Source of the DNA: Pseudomonas sp.
GTDB lineage: Bacteria > Pseudomonadota > Gammaproteobacteria > Pseudomonadales > Pseudomonadaceae
Assembly (NCBI RefSeq): GCF_030150285.1
Contig: NZ_JASLGE010000036.1
Location: forward strand, 1 to 20,470
DNA: 20,470 bases
Reading direction: 5' to 3'
Shown here: positions 1-8,860 of the stretch, piece after piece
How the letters are laid out: every line of letters starts with the position of its first letter
Position numbering within the stretch: the first letter of the stretch is position 1
The notes under the pieces: generated by a model
The model's database searches: none
What the model saw: the letters and a program-made list of their open reading frames with translations, nothing else
What the model was told of the DNA's origin: nothing
Position numbers and translations under genes: made by a program

Positions 1-165
1 GGCGGCAATATCGAGTTCCGTGCTGGTGAATTCGATCACGTAACTGAACGGCTGACTCAGGCACTCCTCGCCCTGAAAGGCCAGCACCTCCAGCGGCACA
101 TCGACATTGCGCACGTCGAGTTTATGGCGGCTGTGGTCGAAGAAGGGACGCAGTTCAGCAGACAT
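1..165 (-). CDS. vgrG: Type VI secretion spike protein VgrG/TssI (partial, N-terminus only)
   Basis: The last gene of the T6SS operon, cut by the left window edge. Only the first 55 residues are present, starting MSAELRPFFDHSRHKLDV. The segment with LEVLAFQGEECLSQPF followed by Y-x-IEFTS matches the conserved start of VgrG proteins, the first beta-barrel of the gp27-like domain. VgrG trimers cap the Hcp tube, puncture target cells and carry effectors. The ATG at 165 lies two bases past the clpV stop codon, so the two genes are probably translationally coupled. The effector-carrying C-terminus lies outside the window, so cargo cannot be judged. The family call rests on the N-terminal motif and on the position after clpV. 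Confidence 0.88.
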   Translation of the reverse strand, partial: MSAELRPFFDHSRHKLDVRNVDVPLEVLAFQGEECLSQPFSYVIEFTSTELDIAA

Positions 166-167
166 GA

Positions 168-2831
168 TCAAGCCTCCAGGGCGACAGAAGGCATCACGCC
201 TTGGCCATCCCTAAACTGCAGGGTGATGCCTGACTCTTCGCTGTAGCCCAGCGCCACGCCGTGGGTTGGCTGCTGTGCGGCCTGGCGTTGCAGCAACTGC
301 TGGCTAAGCACCGGCAATATCTGCTGGTTGAGCAGGCTGTCGATGTTGCGCGCGCCACTGTCGGGCAGCAGGCAAGCCGCAACCAGCGCCGCATTGAGCG
401 GCTCGTCGATGTGGCAGTCCAGGCCATAATGGCGCTGCAGACGGCGAGCGACCTGGGCCAGCTTGATGGCGACGATGCGCTTGAGGGCTTCGGCGTGCAG
501 CGGGCGGTAAATAAGGGTCTGAAAACGGGCTAATAAGGCAGGCTGAAAATGCTCGCGCAAGGTCGGGCGTAACCGTTCATGCAAGGTGCTGTCCGAAGCA
601 TTCGGCTGTTCTTGCAGGCAGGCGTGCAGTTCATCGCTGCCAAGGTTGGAGGTCATAAGAATCACGGTGTTGCGAAAGTCGATTTCGCGCCCTTCGCCAT
701 CACGCATAAAGCCACGGTCGAAGACCTGATAGAACAGGTTGAGGACGTCGCGGTGGGCTTTTTCCACTTCGTCGAGCAGTACCACGCTGTAGGGTCGTTG
801 GCGCACAGCCTCCGTGAGGACGCCGCCTTGGCCGTAACCGATATAGCCGGGAGGCGAGCCTTTGAGTTGGCTGACGGTATGGGCTTCCTGGTATTCGGAG
901 AGGTTGAGGGTAATCAGGGATTTCTCACCGCCGAACAGGCAGTCAGCCAAGGCCAGTGCCGTTTCGGTTTTGCCCACGCCACTGGTACCCACCAGCAGGA
1001 ACACACCCAAGGGGGCTTTTTCGTCTGTGAGCCCGGTCTTGGCCGCGCGCAAACGTTGGGCCAGTGCACTTAACGCATGATCCTGGCCAATAACCCTCGC
1101 CCCCAATTGCTGCTCCAGTGCCAGCAGGCTGGCCTGTTCGTCCTTGAGCAGGCTGCCCAAGGGCACGCCTGTCCAGTCGGCGATGACTTCAGCGACACTG
1201 CGGGCATCGACATCGAGGGAGAGCAGCGGCTGGCTGCCTTGGGCCTCGGCCAACTGGTGTTGCAGGTGCGCGCACGTGTGCACCGGCACAGGCGCTGCCT
1301 GACGTGCCGCAAGCAGTTGGTGGGTCAGGTCGAGTTCGCGGCGGTATTGCTGCTCCCGCTCACCTTGCAGAAGCTGCAGTTGCTCGGCCTGTAGCGCCAG
1401 CGCCGCCAGACGTTCGCCCGCCCGGCTGCCGCTGAGTTGGGCATCCTGCTCCAACGCCTGGCGTTCCAGCTCCAGAGCGGCTTGCCGCGCCTTGAGCCGG
1501 ATCAGTACTTGCGGTTCGCAGTCGAGGCTCATGCGAACCCGGGCGCTGGCAGTGTCGAGCAGATCGACCGCTTTGTCCGGCAGTTGACGCCCCGTCAGGT
1601 AGCGCCGTGACAAGGTGACGGCCGCTTGCACCGCCGCATCCTGAATATGCACACCATGATGGCTGGCGTAACGCGCCTTGAGGCCGCGCAGCATAAGGCT
1701 GGCGTTGGCGTCGTCCGGCTCATCCACCTTGACCATTTGAAAGCGCCGCTCCAGCGCGGCATCACGCTCAAAGTACTGCTTGTATTCGCCCCAGGTGGTG
1801 GCCGCGATGGTACGCAGCTCGCCCCGCGCCAAGGCCGGCTTGAGCAGATTGGCCGCATCCGCGCCACCGGCCTGATTACCCGCGCCAATCAAGGTATGCG
1901 CCTCATCGATAAACAGCAGCACCGGGGTTTCGGATTGCTGGACCGCCTCGATCACATTTTTCAAGCGCTGTTCGAATTCGCCTTTGACCCCGGCACCCGC
2001 TTGCAACAGCCCCAGATCGAGCGTGCGCAGGCTGACTTTTTTCAGGCTGTCTGGGACATTGCCGTCTGCAATGCGCAACGCCAGGCCTTCCACTAACGCG
2101 GTTTTACCCACCCCCGGCTCACCCACCAGGATGGGGTTGTTTTTGCGCCGCCGACTGAGAATATCGATAACTTGCCGAATTTCATCATCACGCCCAAACA
2201 CCGGGTCGATCTGCCCTTGTCGGGCCTTGGCGGTGATGTCTTGGGTAAATTTATCCAGCACGGCCAGCAAGGCCGCATTTGCGGCGGTGCCGCAGGACGG
2301 CGTTGCAAGCACGGCCGAAGCGGGCTCTGCCTGGTCAAAGGCAACGGCCTGCTGGACCTGGGCACGCTCTTCGGAGTGCTGATCAAGCACACCCAGCAAG
2401 CGCTGCAACTGCACATCACTGAGGCTGAGCAACGGCCAGGTGGCTTCGCAGGTCAACAGACCAGGGGTTTCCATTAGCGCACCCAGCAGATGAACTGAAC
2501 GCAAGGTTTCGTTGTCGTCCAAAGAGGCGCGTAGCCAAGCGTTCTGGATCAATTGTTGTAAGTTGGCGCATAGCTGCGGCTTACCTTGCACACTGCGCGG
2601 CAGGCCGTCGAGATGGTCCAGCAGGCCTTGCCACAGTGCATCCATATCCCATTCGTAGCGGCGCGCAATAAGGGTCAAATCCCCCTCGCCCTGCTCCAGC
2701 AGTTTGAGCAGCCAGTGTTCGATACTGACCTGGGCATGGGCTCGGCTTTGGCACAAAGAGGCCGCCGCACTCAGCGCCTGGGCGCAGTAGGGATTGAGGC
2801 GACGAAGCAAACGCGTGGAATGAAGGGCCAT
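168..2831 (-). CDS. tssH: T6SS sheath-recycling AAA+ ATPase ClpV (TssH)
   Basis: An 887-residue class I Clp/Hsp100 ATPase that unfolds contracted TssB/TssC sheath so that subunits can be reused. Visible parts are an N-terminal Clp-N domain (about 1-160), a first AAA+ module with Walker A GEPGVGKT (237-244) and Walker B LLFIDEAH (305-312), a charged middle coiled coil (about 440-530), and a second AAA+ module with Walker A GTSGVGKT (615-622), pore loop GYIGYG (662-667) and Walker B VVLLDEVEKAH (about 683-693). Full length for ClpV. The ATG at 2831 is preceded by an AAGGA-type ribosome binding site. It is separated from hcp by 153 bp carrying two stem-loops and is followed after two bases by vgrG. 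The T6SS context makes ClpV far more likely than housekeeping ClpB. Confidence 0.96.
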   Translation of the reverse strand: MALHSTRLLRRLNPYCAQALSAAASLCQSRAHAQVSIEHWLLKLLEQGEGDLTLIARRYEWDMDALWQGLLDHLDGLPRSVQGKPQLCANLQQLIQNAWLRASLDDNETLRSVHLLGALMETPGLLTCEATWPLLSLSDVQLQRLLGVLDQHSEERAQVQQAVAFDQAEPASAVLATPSCGTAANAALLAVLDKFTQDITAKARQGQIDPVFGRDDEIRQVIDILSRRRKNNPILVGEPGVGKTALVEGLALRIADGNVPDSLKKVSLRTLDLGLLQAGAGVKGEFEQRLKNVIEAVQQSETPVLLFIDEAHTLIGAGNQAGGADAANLLKPALARGELRTIAATTWGEYKQYFERDAALERRFQMVKVDEPDDANASLMLRGLKARYASHHGVHIQDAAVQAAVTLSRRYLTGRQLPDKAVDLLDTASARVRMSLDCEPQVLIRLKARQAALELERQALEQDAQLSGSRAGERLAALALQAEQLQLLQGEREQQYRRELDLTHQLLAARQAAPVPVHTCAHLQHQLAEAQGSQPLLSLDVDARSVAEVIADWTGVPLGSLLKDEQASLLALEQQLGARVIGQDHALSALAQRLRAAKTGLTDEKAPLGVFLLVGTSGVGKTETALALADCLFGGEKSLITLNLSEYQEAHTVSQLKGSPPGYIGYGQGGVLTEAVRQRPYSVVLLDEVEKAHRDVLNLFYQVFDRGFMRDGEGREIDFRNTVILMTSNLGSDELHACLQEQPNASDSTLHERLRPTLREHFQPALLARFQTLIYRPLHAEALKRIVAIKLAQVARRLQRHYGLDCHIDEPLNAALVAACLLPDSGARNIDSLLNQQILPVLSQQLLQRQAAQQPTHGVALGYSEESGITLQFRDGQGVMPSVALEA

Positions 2832-2912
2832 AAAAGTGCGTCCTTGTTCTGGGGGCTCGGCACGAAGTGGAGTGTGCTAACGGTGGTTTAAAGCTCGATG
2901 TGTTTGGCTGAA

Positions 2913-2928
2913 CGCCCGCGAGCGGGCG
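2913..2928 (-). other. GC-rich stem-loop in the hcp-clpV intergenic region
   Basis: A perfect 7-bp inverted repeat, CGCCCGC and GCGGGCG, with a two-base centre; as RNA, probably a 6-bp stem with a tetraloop. On the transcribed minus strand it is followed by GTTCAGCC, with no U-run, so it is not a good intrinsic terminator. It lies about 80 bases upstream of the clpV start. It may stabilise the hcp end of the message or reduce read-through. Confidence 0.45.
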
Positions 2929-2949
2929 CTCAACCCAGCACACCGGCGG

Positions 2950-2975
2950 CCAGCAGACGGCAATGCGTCTGCTGG
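2950..2975 (-). terminator. Stem-loop just after hcp (attenuator or mRNA 3' stabiliser)
   Basis: A perfect 10-bp inverted repeat, CCAGCAGACG and CGTCTGCTGG, with a six-base loop, starting ten bases past the hcp stop codon on the minus strand. No T-tract follows, so it is a weak terminator at best. Hcp is needed in large excess over ClpV. A stem at this place could protect the 3' end of hcp mRNA or partly terminate transcription; that role is inferred. Confidence 0.55.
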
Positions 2976-2984
2976 TACTGGGCA

Positions 2985-3476
2985 TCAAGCGCTCTGACGC
3001 TCGGTCCACGAATCCGAGTGGATAATGTTGCCGTCCTTGAAGGTCCAGGTGATCTTCTCGTAGCGCAATTCAACCTGTTCCAGGTGATTGTGCTTTTCCT
3101 TGGCCGGGTCTTTGACGTCGTGCATTTTCGGCGCGACCTTGACGACTTTGACGTTCTCAAGCGTTGTGTTGAAGTACTCGACCTCCTTGCCCGCATCGTC
3201 GATTTTGTACCACTTGAACTCGGCGCTTTTGAGGGTCTGCCCCGTGCTCACTGCCTTATAGAGGTAAGGGCTGGAGGCATCGATTTCCTTGGAAAACAGG
3301 AACGGGGTGTGAACCCGAGCTCCGGTCAACTTGCCGGTGCTGTTATCCGTGGGGATGTAAACGCTGTGGTCTTGGGCAACCACCTCAATGCTGCCTTCGC
3401 GACTCTGCACGTTCACGGACCCTTTGAGATCCGCGCCGCCGTCATCTTTCAGCCACAGGTAAACGGGAATAGCCAT
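2985..3476 (-). CDS. hcp: T6SS tube protein Hcp (TssD)
   Basis: A 163-residue Hcp1-family protein that forms stacked hexameric rings, the inner tube of the T6SS, and is itself secreted. The start MAIPVYLWLKDDGGADLKGS, the TGKLTGAR-VHTPF-LFSKEIDASSPYLYKAV stretch, and the beta-rich C-terminus with LEQVELRYEKITW are typical. There is no signal peptide, as expected for a cytoplasm-assembled tube subunit. A strong ribosome binding site (AAGGAGC) precedes the ATG at 3476. The upstream OmpA-domain reading frame runs 35 bases into hcp, so the ribosome binding site and first codons are also coding for the neighbour. Stem-loops follow the stop codon. Confidence 0.95.
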   Translation of the reverse strand: MAIPVYLWLKDDGGADLKGSVNVQSREGSIEVVAQDHSVYIPTDNSTGKLTGARVHTPFLFSKEIDASSPYLYKAVSTGQTLKSAEFKWYKIDDAGKEVEYFNTTLENVKVVKVAPKMHDVKDPAKEKHNHLEQVELRYEKITWTFKDGNIIHSDSWTERQSA

Positions 3477-5229
3477 GTGAAGCTCCTTCTCTCAGATAAT
3501 GAATGTCGCGGGATGCGACAGGGGGTTGCTTGCCGGGCACCACAGCGGGCACACAAGCCCCCACTTCTGGCACCAGGCGGATATCGACACGTCGGTTGAG
3601 CGCGCGCCCGGCCTCGGTGTCATTGCTGGCAATCGGTTGGGTCGCGCCAAAGCCCTGGACGGCAAAACAGCTGTGCGGGAGGTCGCCCATGCGTTGTATC
3701 CAGTCATGCACGGCCGCCGCTCGGGCGCGCGAGAGTTTGAGGTTCTGTTCGCTGCTGCCCGTGGTGTCGGTATGCCCGGCGATCACAATCAACCCGTCAG
3801 GCTGAGCCTTGATATCAACCAGCGCGCTGATGAGCACTTTGGTTGCATCAGGCTTGAGCTGAGCGCTGCCCGGGCTGAACAATGAGAGGCTGTCCAGACG
3901 CACAGCGTTGGGGCGCTGGATGGCCCGCGAGGAAGCCGTCGGTTGACGGTGGCTGGCTATCGCCGCCTGCACCTGCTCTCGCAAGTATTCGCCGCGATAC
4001 AAACCCAGGCCAAGAGCCAGCGGCTCGCCGTTACGGTAGTAGTGGTCCAGTCGCCGAGCATCCTGGCGCAGCACCTCCACCGCCTCCTCTCGCTGGGCAA
4101 ATTCAGGCTGACCACGGGTGACCGACGGCGCTATGGCCATGTAACGCCGCAAGTCATCAGTGACCTGGCGCACCAACAGCGTGTTCTGCCAGGCTGAACT
4201 GGCCAAGGCGGCTACACAGCCCACGGTGAATAGCCACATCGCGAGCTTGCTTGCACGGTGCAGGGGCTCATCCTGGCCATGAACAGGCAGCAGATGAAGC
4301 AAAGCATCAGGAAAGGGTAAAGGGGTGACGCCCTCGGCCTGCAACGGCCCGTCATTAGCCAACGCCACCTTGTCGCGTAGCCGCTGTTGCCACAGGTTGC
4401 CCGGCTGCGCGTGGGGTAACGCGGGCACCAAGGTGATGGCGCAGCCCAGCGCAAGGCTCATGGCACCACTGGGCTCGCGGCCCACACAATGGGACAAAAC
4501 AGCGTCTTTGAACCATGCGGCGGCATTGTTCAATTGCACACTGGCGTGCAGGCGAGTTGCGAGCTGATCGGTATCCGTCGTTTGTTGCTGCCACTCAGCC
4601 AGGCTGGCGCAGCGAACCCCCTCGCACACGTCGGGACTGGTGCGACCTGCATGCCAAGCGAACCAGGGCCCAGCGCCGCGGGACGCCTGCAGGTAGCTCA
4701 CGATAAGCAGTGGCAACGCCAGGTGGGGCGTGCGAACACGCGCAAGCTGGCCACTGAACGCACGAACATGCCCCGCCAGCACGGCACCGTCAGTGTGCTC
4801 GGCAGGGTTTACCACAAACAGGACACTGAGCTGCCCGGCCCAAAACGGGCGCATGGCCGTTATGCCCGCGACTACCGCCGGCAACTGCTCCAGAGAAGGC
4901 ACTCGCACGTAGCAACCCCGTGCGGTCGTGCGCAATGCCAATTGCTCGGCGGCCATTGCACCGAACAGTCCTGGCAGCCCATCGCCACAGACCAGAACCA
5001 CGGGCTGTCGGTACGCCGCTGGCGGTAACAACCGGGTATCGGCCTGCACCCACGGCGTGATCGGCGCAGACGAACGTCGACCTGCCAACATCCAGGCGGC
5101 TGCAACCGTACCGGCTACCACCAGCAAGGCCAGTGCGCGTACCCAGGCGTGTAACGGAAAAACCGAGATCAAGCCCCAAGCCACGATGCCCGCCCATAGC
5201 CAAAGGCCTCGCTTCAGCTTCAGCGCCAT
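3442..5229 (-). CDS. T6SS-associated OmpA-domain inner-membrane protein
   Basis: A 595-residue protein from ATG 5229, which overlaps the tssL stop as TGATG; a longer frame up to 5286 lacks support. Two hydrophobic segments near the N-terminus (about 8-28 and 30-50) and another near 320-345 suggest membrane anchoring. The last about 150 residues form an OmpA/MotB peptidoglycan-binding domain, with SLFSPGSAQLKP, then GHTDTTGSSEQNLKLSRARA and, near the end, GRALNRRVDI. In many T6SSs this domain is fused to TssL or carried by TagL; here TssL ends without it and this neighbour supplies it, so it probably anchors the membrane complex to the cell wall. The central part has no recognised domain. Its C-terminus overlaps hcp by 35 bases, which is odd; a late frameshift is possible. 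Confidence 0.88.
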   Translation of the reverse strand: MALKLKRGLWLWAGIVAWGLISVFPLHAWVRALALLVVAGTVAAAWMLAGRRSSAPITPWVQADTRLLPPAAYRQPVVLVCGDGLPGLFGAMAAEQLALRTTARGCYVRVPSLEQLPAVVAGITAMRPFWAGQLSVLFVVNPAEHTDGAVLAGHVRAFSGQLARVRTPHLALPLLIVSYLQASRGAGPWFAWHAGRTSPDVCEGVRCASLAEWQQQTTDTDQLATRLHASVQLNNAAAWFKDAVLSHCVGREPSGAMSLALGCAITLVPALPHAQPGNLWQQRLRDKVALANDGPLQAEGVTPLPFPDALLHLLPVHGQDEPLHRASKLAMWLFTVGCVAALASSAWQNTLLVRQVTDDLRRYMAIAPSVTRGQPEFAQREEAVEVLRQDARRLDHYYRNGEPLALGLGLYRGEYLREQVQAAIASHRQPTASSRAIQRPNAVRLDSLSLFSPGSAQLKPDATKVLISALVDIKAQPDGLIVIAGHTDTTGSSEQNLKLSRARAAAVHDWIQRMGDLPHSCFAVQGFGATQPIASNDTEAGRALNRRVDIRLVPEVGACVPAVVPGKQPPVASRDIHYLREGASHGYSRLPVAER

Positions 5230-5912
5230 CACAGTTGACCCGACAGGCGAGCGACCAGACTGCCTAACAAATGATCCAGCCCCCACCAGACACCCACGAG
5301 CAACAGCCCTGCCGCCAACCCATGAGCCAAAGGTGAGCGCAACCCGCTCTGAGGGCTGGAACCCCCGGCCACCAACGCTTGTGTTTTCAGCGTGTCGTTA
5401 AGCTCCAGTGGTGCCACCTGCGTATTCAACGCCACCAACAGTTGTTCGCGTTCGGGGGCATTTGCCTCGCGATAGCGACCACGAAACCCCAGCATCAGCA
5501 CACGCTGAAAGGCGGTCAGTACCTGGCTGTCGGGGGCGGGCTCACGCAGCACTTCGCTCATGTCTTCATACAGGCATTCACCGGCCTGATGGCGATTGAA
5601 AAACTTGGCCTGAAGAGATTCGCTGACCCACCTCGCATGGGCGTCGCCCGTGGCACAGGTCAGTACAGTTTCATCCAGCAAGGCACACTGTGCGTAGCTG
5701 ATATGGTCAACGCTGCGCTGGCTCATCCCCGCATCCACCAACCCTTGGCGAACATGTTCGACCTGCTTCACGCACAGTTCCCACAGGGCCAGGCTGTTGT
5801 GCGCCGAACCACCCTGGCGTAACTCCACGACCAGCAGGTAGCTGTCCTGCAACAGCGCATCAACAACATTCAGGGCCGTAGCGGGGTGTTTTCTCGATTC
5901 GTTCAGGCTCAT
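5229..5912 (-). CDS. tssL: T6SS membrane-complex protein TssL (DotU/IcmH family, short form)
   Basis: A 227-residue DotU-family protein. The cytoplasmic helical domain contains the family pattern ISYAQCALLDETVLT, followed by WVSESLQAKFFNRHQAGE and the MLGFRGRYRE block. One C-terminal transmembrane helix (about 193-214, LAAGLLLVGVWWGLDHLLG) makes it a tail-anchored inner-membrane protein. TssL forms the T6SS trans-envelope complex with TssJ and TssM and docks the TssK baseplate. There is no OmpA extension after the helix; the next gene supplies that domain. The ATG overlaps the tssK stop by four bases (ATGA) and the stop overlaps the next start by one base, indicating tight translational coupling. 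Confidence 0.94.
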   Translation of the reverse strand: MSLNESRKHPATALNVVDALLQDSYLLVVELRQGGSAHNSLALWELCVKQVEHVRQGLVDAGMSQRSVDHISYAQCALLDETVLTCATGDAHARWVSESLQAKFFNRHQAGECLYEDMSEVLREPAPDSQVLTAFQRVLMLGFRGRYREANAPEREQLLVALNTQVAPLELNDTLKTQALVAGGSSPQSGLRSPLAHGLAAGLLLVGVWWGLDHLLGSLVARLSGQL

Positions 5913-7264
5913 GCGCGCAGTACCGCAAACAGTTCAAGCTTCACATCCGCCAACGTGTTCGGCACGTAGAAGGCGCACACCCCTTCGGCCAGCATGGCCT
6001 GGCCTTTGGCATGGCTCAGATCAAGTGCGAAATACTGGTTTTCCAGACGCAGTGGAATAGCGGCAGGCACATGGCTGAGCGATTGCAGGGGAACGCCGTC
6101 AAGCGCAGCGTTGATCAGACGATCAACCTCATCCGGCGTGCCCACCTTGCAAAGCTGCGGAAACTGATTCTGCAACTGCGCGGCGGACAACCGGCACCGT
6201 ACCGACAGATAGAAATCTGCGCCGTCCTGCTCACGCAAACGGGCGTCATTAAGGGTGACCTGCCAGCGATTGGCACCCTTCGCCTCCAACGCCAACGCAA
6301 TGACTCGCGACGGCAAACTGGCTTCCAGCAGAGTGGAAATGGTGCTCATCAGCGGCGCAAATACGCTTTGCAACTGCTCATGCCGATAAGGCGGAATCTG
6401 GTCGATGTCGTGTTCCAGTGAGAACGTCAGCAGGCTACCTGCCAACTTGGCCAACGCTTGGTACACCTGTTCGGGATGCCGCGCGGGGTAAGCTTTGAGG
6501 TCAGCCAACACGGGTTGATAGGTGTTCAACGCACTAAGGAGCCAGAACAGCGACACATCAGCCACCGCGAAATCGGCCATGCGCTGGTTGCTCTCACGGC
6601 GCATGCCCATCAAGCGCTGACGCTTGATGGACAATTGCGTGAGCACATTATCCAGTTGCGTCAGCAACCCCGGATGCGCTGAAAAGCTAAGCAATGGCGG
6701 CACATAGCCCGGGTCCAGTACCCAGGCCCCCTGCCCGTCGCGCACCAACCGCGCGACAGGGCAAGTGAGGTAATCGGCGTTTTCATCGCTGTCCAGGCGC
6801 AAGGTCAACGTATATTCCAGAACACCGATCGACTGCGTTTCATCGGCATAGATGTCCTGCACTTGGCGCCACACTCGTCGATAGCGCATCGGACGATCAG
6901 CCCGCCCCTCTTCGAACAGGCAGTTGTTGCCATTGGCCTGCTCTAGAGGCAAGGCCAATAACACCGTTGCGTCTTGCCTGTCTTCGGGTAGCACGCGAGC
7001 CAACTCAACGGCCGGCGGGAGTTCATCCGCATGATCGCTATCGATCAAGATGCCGCCCGGCATGCGCACGCGCAGTTGCGCAGCCTTGAGCTTGCCCAGA
7101 CGCAATGCTTCAGGGTCAAAGCCCACTGCCAGCACACCCCATGGGTGAACGAGGGCCAAATGGGCCACGCTCTCGTTGCTCCAAGCCTCCCAACGCGCCT
7201 GCTGCTGGAATTGTTGCGGAGACAATAAAGCCCCCGCAGCCCACAAGGGCCGATCGATTTTCAT
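5909..7264 (-). CDS. tssK: T6SS baseplate adaptor TssK (ImpJ/VasE family)
   Basis: A 451-residue TssK. Its start, MKIDRPLWAAGALLSPQQFQ, carries the family pattern of W-x-x-G-x-x-L-x-P-Q-x-F-Q. VRMPGGILIDSDHADELPPA and the C-terminal LRLENQYFALDL and VCAFYVPNTL segments are also typical of the three-domain fold. TssK trimers connect the TssEFG wedge to the membrane proteins TssL and TssM. The length is normal for the family. The gene starts 24 bases after tssC, with an AGGGAA ribosome binding site, and overlaps tssL by four bases. No membrane segment is seen, in keeping with a cytoplasmic protein. Confidence 0.93.
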   Translation of the reverse strand: MKIDRPLWAAGALLSPQQFQQQARWEAWSNESVAHLALVHPWGVLAVGFDPEALRLGKLKAAQLRVRMPGGILIDSDHADELPPAVELARVLPEDRQDATVLLALPLEQANGNNCLFEEGRADRPMRYRRVWRQVQDIYADETQSIGVLEYTLTLRLDSDENADYLTCPVARLVRDGQGAWVLDPGYVPPLLSFSAHPGLLTQLDNVLTQLSIKRQRLMGMRRESNQRMADFAVADVSLFWLLSALNTYQPVLADLKAYPARHPEQVYQALAKLAGSLLTFSLEHDIDQIPPYRHEQLQSVFAPLMSTISTLLEASLPSRVIALALEAKGANRWQVTLNDARLREQDGADFYLSVRCRLSAAQLQNQFPQLCKVGTPDEVDRLINAALDGVPLQSLSHVPAAIPLRLENQYFALDLSHAKGQAMLAEGVCAFYVPNTLADVKLELFAVLRA

Positions 7265-7288
7265 GGCATCGTTTCCCTGCGAAGTGGC

Positions 7289-8827
7289 TTAGGCTTTCGC
7301 CTTGGGCATCTGCGAAACCAGCGACAAATTGACGTCCATGCCCTCCACCTGAAAGTGCGGTACGGCATACAACTTGATGCGGAAGAAGCCCGGGTTATCC
7401 TCAATGTCTTCTACGATGACCTTGGCATCGCGCAACGGGTGAGAGGCCTGCAGGTCATCTCCCGGGTCGGTCATTTCGGTCACCAACCCGCCTACCCACT
7501 TGTTCAGTTCCAGCTCAAGCAAGCGGCGGTCTTTGGTGGTACCGATGTTTTCGCGCTGAATCACTTTTAAATAATGAGCAATGCGCGACAGCAGGAAGAT
7601 ATACGGCAAGCGGGCGTTGATCCGGCTGTTAGCCGTGGCATCTGCGGTGTCATACAGCGCGGGTTTCTGAGCCGAATTGGCGGAGAAAAAACACGCGTAG
7701 TCGCGGTTTTTGTAGTAGGACAACGGGATAAAACCGAGATTGGCGAACTCAAATTCACGCGTCTCAGGAATCATCACTTCGGAAGGGATTTTCACCTGAT
7801 TACCGGTACCCAGATCGTACAAATGAATCGGTAACTCAGTGACCGCACCGCCGGACTGAGGTCCGCGAATCTGTACACACCAGCCGTTGGCGATGAAACT
7901 TTTAACCATGTTTGCAGCAAAGGCGTACGACGGGCTGACCCACAGGTACTTCTCGTGATCGGGGCCCTTGACGCTCTCAACATGATTGAAACTGCGTACC
8001 GGAACGGTATCGGGCCCATAAGGCAGACGACCCAACACGCGCGGCGTTAGCAGGCCGACGTAGCGCGAATCGTCAGTGGCGCGAAAGCTATTCCATTTAA
8101 TGTATTCGGCGCGGTCAAAAAAGTTGCCAAGATCTTTGATGGCCGACACCTCTTCCATCGACTGCTTGCCAAAAAAAGCAGGCCCCGCAGAACCGATAAA
8201 AGGCATATGCGCAGCGGCGGCCACTTTGGAAATATTGCGCAGCAGGGTTATATCCTGCGCACGACTGTCGAACTCGTAGTTGGAGATGGCGGCAGCAATC
8301 GGCTCACCACCCGGTGTGTCGTATTCTTGGGTATAGGTATGAACATAGAGGCCGCTCTGGGCGATCTCGGGCGCATCATCGAAGTCCTGGATAAGATGTT
8401 TTTTACTAATGTCCAGCAGTTCAATGCGTACATTTTGACGAAAGTCGGTCTGATCAATCAGTGACTTTGCCCCTCGCCAGAGGGATTCAACCCGTTGGAA
8501 ATCAGGATGGTGCATCACCACATCCAATTGCCGGCTGATCTGTGCATCCAGCAACGCAATATGCTCATCCAGCAGTGTTTTATCCAGACGCTCAACTTTG
8601 CGCGACGATTGTTTGAGCAGGTCTAGAAACACACTTACGGCGGCAGTCACACGCTCATCAGCCGACGCTTCGGACAAGGCTTCAGAGCTTTGAAAAACAT
8701 CTATATCACTGAACCCTGCAACCGGACGCAGGTTTATTTTACTAAACAAAGTTCCATAAACACTTTGAGCTTTTTCAGACAATACGGCAGCGTCGCGCGA
8801 TTGCGCATTAGCATTTTCTGCGGACAT
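7289..8827 (-). CDS. tssC: T6SS sheath large subunit TssC (VipB/ImpC)
   Basis: A 512-residue TssC, which pairs with TssB to form the contractile sheath around the Hcp tube. Family hallmarks include PDFQRVESLWRGAKSLI, the YDTPGGEPIAAAISNYEF region, LRNISKVAAAAHMPFIGSAG, GLLTPRVLGRLPYG, and the C-terminal HPLRDAKVIVED and PHFQVEGMDVNLSLV handshake strands. Length is normal. It lies 33 bases after tssB and has an AAAGGGAAG ribosome binding site before the ATG at 8827. The protein is cytoplasmic, with no signal peptide or membrane segment. Confidence 0.97.
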   Translation of the reverse strand: MSAENANAQSRDAAVLSEKAQSVYGTLFSKINLRPVAGFSDIDVFQSSEALSEASADERVTAAVSVFLDLLKQSSRKVERLDKTLLDEHIALLDAQISRQLDVVMHHPDFQRVESLWRGAKSLIDQTDFRQNVRIELLDISKKHLIQDFDDAPEIAQSGLYVHTYTQEYDTPGGEPIAAAISNYEFDSRAQDITLLRNISKVAAAAHMPFIGSAGPAFFGKQSMEEVSAIKDLGNFFDRAEYIKWNSFRATDDSRYVGLLTPRVLGRLPYGPDTVPVRSFNHVESVKGPDHEKYLWVSPSYAFAANMVKSFIANGWCVQIRGPQSGGAVTELPIHLYDLGTGNQVKIPSEVMIPETREFEFANLGFIPLSYYKNRDYACFFSANSAQKPALYDTADATANSRINARLPYIFLLSRIAHYLKVIQRENIGTTKDRRLLELELNKWVGGLVTEMTDPGDDLQASHPLRDAKVIVEDIEDNPGFFRIKLYAVPHFQVEGMDVNLSLVSQMPKAKA

Positions 8828-8860
8828 TTGGAGACTTCCCTTTAAACGAACCGACTATAA

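Noticed and set aside
579..1073. Plus-strand open frame of 164 codons opposite clpV
   Set aside because: It is antisense to a clearly conserved ClpV AAA+ domain. High-G+C codon use commonly creates such frames, and it has no recognisable protein motif.
2898..3599. Plus-strand open frame of 233 codons opposite hcp
   Set aside because: It runs antisense across the whole hcp gene and both flanks, with no family features; hcp on the other strand is certain.
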